The notes beneath the pieces were generated by a model, which worked only from the letters and a program-made list of their open reading frames with translations, was not told where the DNA came from and ran no database searches. 64,000 nt of DNA, from the NCBI GenBank assembly GCA_964525995.1, contig CAZGIM010000001.1, positions 62,001-126,000 on the forward strand. The letters run 5' to 3'. This document shows, piece after piece, positions 62,273 to 64,000 of this stretch; positions within the stretch are counted from its first letter, which is position 1, and every line of letters starts with the position of its first letter. Origin of the DNA: CAIVAT01 sp964525995 (GTDB lineage Bacteria; Bacteroidota; Bacteroidia; Bacteroidales; FEN-979). The position numbers and the translations under genes were made by a program.

Positions 62273-63471
62273 CTGAGTTCCCCTAAGGCCTCACGGATCC
62301 GCCTCGCTGCCTCTGTCAGTTTATCGGTGCTGGTAGCGTATGAGAATCTGATACAGTTGGGATCCCCGAATGCATCACCGGGTACCAGTGCTACAAAAAC
62401 CTTGTTGAGAAGGTACATGCAGAGATCGTTGGAGTTTGAAATAACCATTTTCCCGTCGGATTTCCCAAAATAAAATGAAATATCAGGGAAGATATAGAAA
62501 GCGCCATCGGGGTGATTCAGCTTCATACCTGGAATGTCGGCCAGCAGTTTGAGCATGAGATCGCGACGCTCGCGGAATGCCTGTTGCATGATCTTCATAT
62601 CGGGAGTGGCATCGGGGTGAGTAATAAATGCTTTAAGAGCGGCCCGCTGAGCGATGCTCGAGGCACCCGACGTAAATTGCCCCTGTAGCTTGTCACAGGC
62701 TTTTGCAATGGTCAATGGGGCTGCAATAAAACCGATCCTCCAGCCGGTCATCGCAAAACCTTTCGAGACCCCGTTGACCAGGACGACACGGTCTTTTATA
62801 TAATCGAACTGACAAATACTTTCATGCTTTCCGATGAAATTGATATGTTCGTAAATCTCATCGGCTATGATCGTGATGTCGGGATATTTTACCATCACAT
62901 CGGCAATTCCTTTCAACTCTTCGCGGGTATAAACGGAGCCGGTAGGATTGCACGGCGAACTGTAGATCAGTAACCGGGTTTTGGGGGTGATGACCGCCTC
63001 AAGCTGGGCCGGTGTGACTTTAAAATTATTTTCGATAGTGGCAGGGATAAAGACTGCTTTACCCTCGGCCACCTTGATGATCTCTTTATAGGAAACCCAA
63101 TAAGGAGCGGGAATCAGAACCTCGTCGCCCGGGTTCACTAAACTCAGTACGACATTGGCGATCGACTGCTTGGCCCCGGTCGAAACAACAATCTGGTTGC
63201 TCTCGTAATTAAGGTTATTATCGCGTTTCAATTTGGTGCAGATCGCCTTCCGCAGATCTTCGTAACCGGCCACTGGGGGATAGAAGGTAAAATTCTGATC
63301 AATGGCCTCTTTGGCGGCGTTCTTGATGTAATCGGGCGTGTTGAAATCGGGCTCTCCGAGACTGAGGTTGATTACATCGTGTCCTTCGGCTTTCAGTTCA
63401 CGGCTTTTACGCGACATGGCCAGCGTTTCGCTTTCAGCTAAATAGTGGATTCGATTCGCAAGTGTTGTCAT
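62269..63471 (-). CDS. Aspartate-type aminotransferase
   Basis: 400-residue class I PLP enzyme of the AspB type. PLP-binding Lys is K237 in NGVSKGFAMTGWRIGF; SLGEPDFNTPDYI and YPPVAGYEDLRKAI at the N-terminus, SSPCNPTGSVYT and IADEIYEHINF (Asp/Tyr contacts) follow. Exchanges amino groups between aspartate and 2-oxoglutarate; other substrates possible. The C-terminal codons are repeat-encoded (62269-62272). Confidence 0.92.
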   Translation of the reverse strand: MTTLANRIHYLAESETLAMSRKSRELKAEGHDVINLSLGEPDFNTPDYIKNAAKEAIDQNFTFYPPVAGYEDLRKAICTKLKRDNNLNYESNQIVVSTGAKQSIANVVLSLVNPGDEVLIPAPYWVSYKEIIKVAEGKAVFIPATIENNFKVTPAQLEAVITPKTRLLIYSSPCNPTGSVYTREELKGIADVMVKYPDITIIADEIYEHINFIGKHESICQFDYIKDRVVLVNGVSKGFAMTGWRIGFIAAPLTIAKACDKLQGQFTSGASSIAQRAALKAFITHPDATPDMKIMQQAFRERRDLMLKLLADIPGMKLNHPDGAFYIFPDISFYFGKSDGKMVISNSNDLCMYLLNKVFVALVPGDAFGDPNCIRFSYATSTDKLTEAARRIREALGELR

Positions 63472-63512
63472 AATACAATGAAAATGAAGTTTTTGGAAAA
63501 AAAGACCAAAGT

Positions 63513-63660
63513 TAAAGAAATTTACGATTTACGGTTTACTATTTACGAATTTATTTTTCAGTTTTCCGTTTTCACTTTTCAATTCTTTTCCCTACACCTG
63601 TCCAAATCCACGTCCAACTCTTCGTCCAACTTTTCGTCAAACCTGTTTCCCTGTTTTCAT
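63513..63660. repeat. Low-complexity short-period repeat block
   Basis: Consecutive degenerate arrays: TTTACGAT-like (about 63521-63555), TTTTC-rich (63555-63592), then CGTCCAACTNTT-like (period about 12-13, 63612-63640). Lies upstream of the aminotransferase gene and of the gene at 63698. Confidence 0.7.
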
Positions 63661-63676
63661 TTTCCACTTATATCCC

Positions 63677-63684
63677 TACCTTTG
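63677..63684 (+). promoter_or_regulatory. -7 promoter box of the gene at 63698
   Basis: TACCTTTG matches TAnnTTTG, 13 bases before the ATG. Confidence 0.5.
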
Positions 63685-63697
63685 TAAAAACTGATTT

Positions 63698-64000
63698 ATG
63701 GTTTCCTCTAATTTGCCTCCCGCTTTTGGTTTTCATCTCCTTGGCGGAATAATAAGGATCATTCTCATCTTTTCCGGCGCCTTCCTGCTGTTATGGTACT
63801 ACCTGAAAAACAGGCAGAAACAACAACCGGATCCGGTTCAAAAGCTTCAGTCAGATGTCGAAAAATCCGAACTCTTACGTTCCATTATGCCACTCCGGCT
63901 TCAGGCTTTTGAACGGTTCGTGTTATTCCTTGAACGGATCCATCCTTCCAATCTGGTAATGCGGCTCAACAATCCCGACCTTACTTCGGTCCAGTTGCAA
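63698..64000 (+). CDS. DUF7935-like protein, 5' part only
   Basis: 101 residues visible, then the window ends. One N-terminal TM helix (about 14-33, HLLGGIIRIILIFSGAFLLL), a basic linker KNRQKQQPD, then LRSIMPLRLQAFERFVLFLE and RIHPSNLVMRL, which is the conserved start of the DUF7935 domain as I remember it. Found in Bacteroidota; function unknown. Divergent from the aminotransferase gene. Confidence 0.65.
   Translation, partial: MVSSNLPPAFGFHLLGGIIRIILIFSGAFLLLWYYLKNRQKQQPDPVQKLQSDVEKSELLRSIMPLRLQAFERFVLFLERIHPSNLVMRLNNPDLTSVQLQ

Overview
The window looks like chromosomal DNA from a member of the Bacteroidota, probably an anaerobic or environmental Bacteroidales/Marinilabiliales-type organism. 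Pointers are: several secreted proteins ending in type IX secretion (T9SS) sorting domains; a giant PKD-repeat adhesin paired with a PorP/SprF protein; Bacteroidota-typical families (DUF4271, DUF3822, DUF7935-like, DUF4249-like, DUF2795); a GTP-type PEP carboxykinase; and many TAnnTTTG promoter boxes, the Bacteroidota sigma-A signature. No rRNA, transposase, prophage or CRISPR array is visible. One tRNA gene, tRNA-Pro(GGG), is present.

Layout. 1-1136: 5' part of a minus-strand lipoprotein gene that leaves the window. 1532-4902: mnmA, an M28 peptidase and a GtrA protein (+). 4921-11896: a minus-strand run of nine housekeeping genes: panB, rluA-like, DUF4271, hemD, rnpA, yidD, ctpA, cdd and a ChaN-like gene. 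11967-15032: a lipoprotein and dnaK. 15315-32926: a cell-surface region with T9SS cargo, an exported protein, a small lipoprotein, a 2750-residue PKD protein with its SprF partner, a citrate-synthase remnant and another T9SS cargo. 33096-37628: an SDR / DUF1214 / sulfotransferase / SDR locus. 37637-44014: nfo, T9SS cargo, a Cache lipoprotein divergent from a TPR-HTH regulator, a small lipoprotein and a STAS-like protein. 44190-54046: tRNA-Pro, trxB, purL, an SDR and two acyl-CoA ligases. 54047-63471: holA, amn, an HsdR-N-like nuclease, DUF4010, DUF3822, rsmD, DUF2795, a cobalamin adenosyltransferase, pckG and an aspartate aminotransferase. The window closes with the start of a DUF7935-like gene.

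How genes work together. The giant PKD protein and SprF form an SprB/SprF-like exported adhesin and partner pair; the other T9SS cargo would use the same secretion system, whose core genes are not here. hemD feeds tetrapyrrole synthesis. yidD, next to rnpA, supports membrane insertion. pckG and the aminotransferase link oxaloacetate to PEP and aspartate. The two acyl-CoA ligases activate fatty acids.

Most notable for a second look: families of short-period A/T-rich repeats that lie around and inside purL and around pckG, in both cases as inverted copies bracketing the gene, and which have apparently been absorbed in frame into the PurL protein; the SDR/DUF1214/sulfotransferase/SDR locus; a three-module higher-order repeat in the giant PKD protein; a citrate synthase C-terminal fragment directly behind sprF; an MnmA lacking its second catalytic cysteine; and a sigma-54-like element before dnaK. 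All functional calls rest on reading motifs; no database search was possible.
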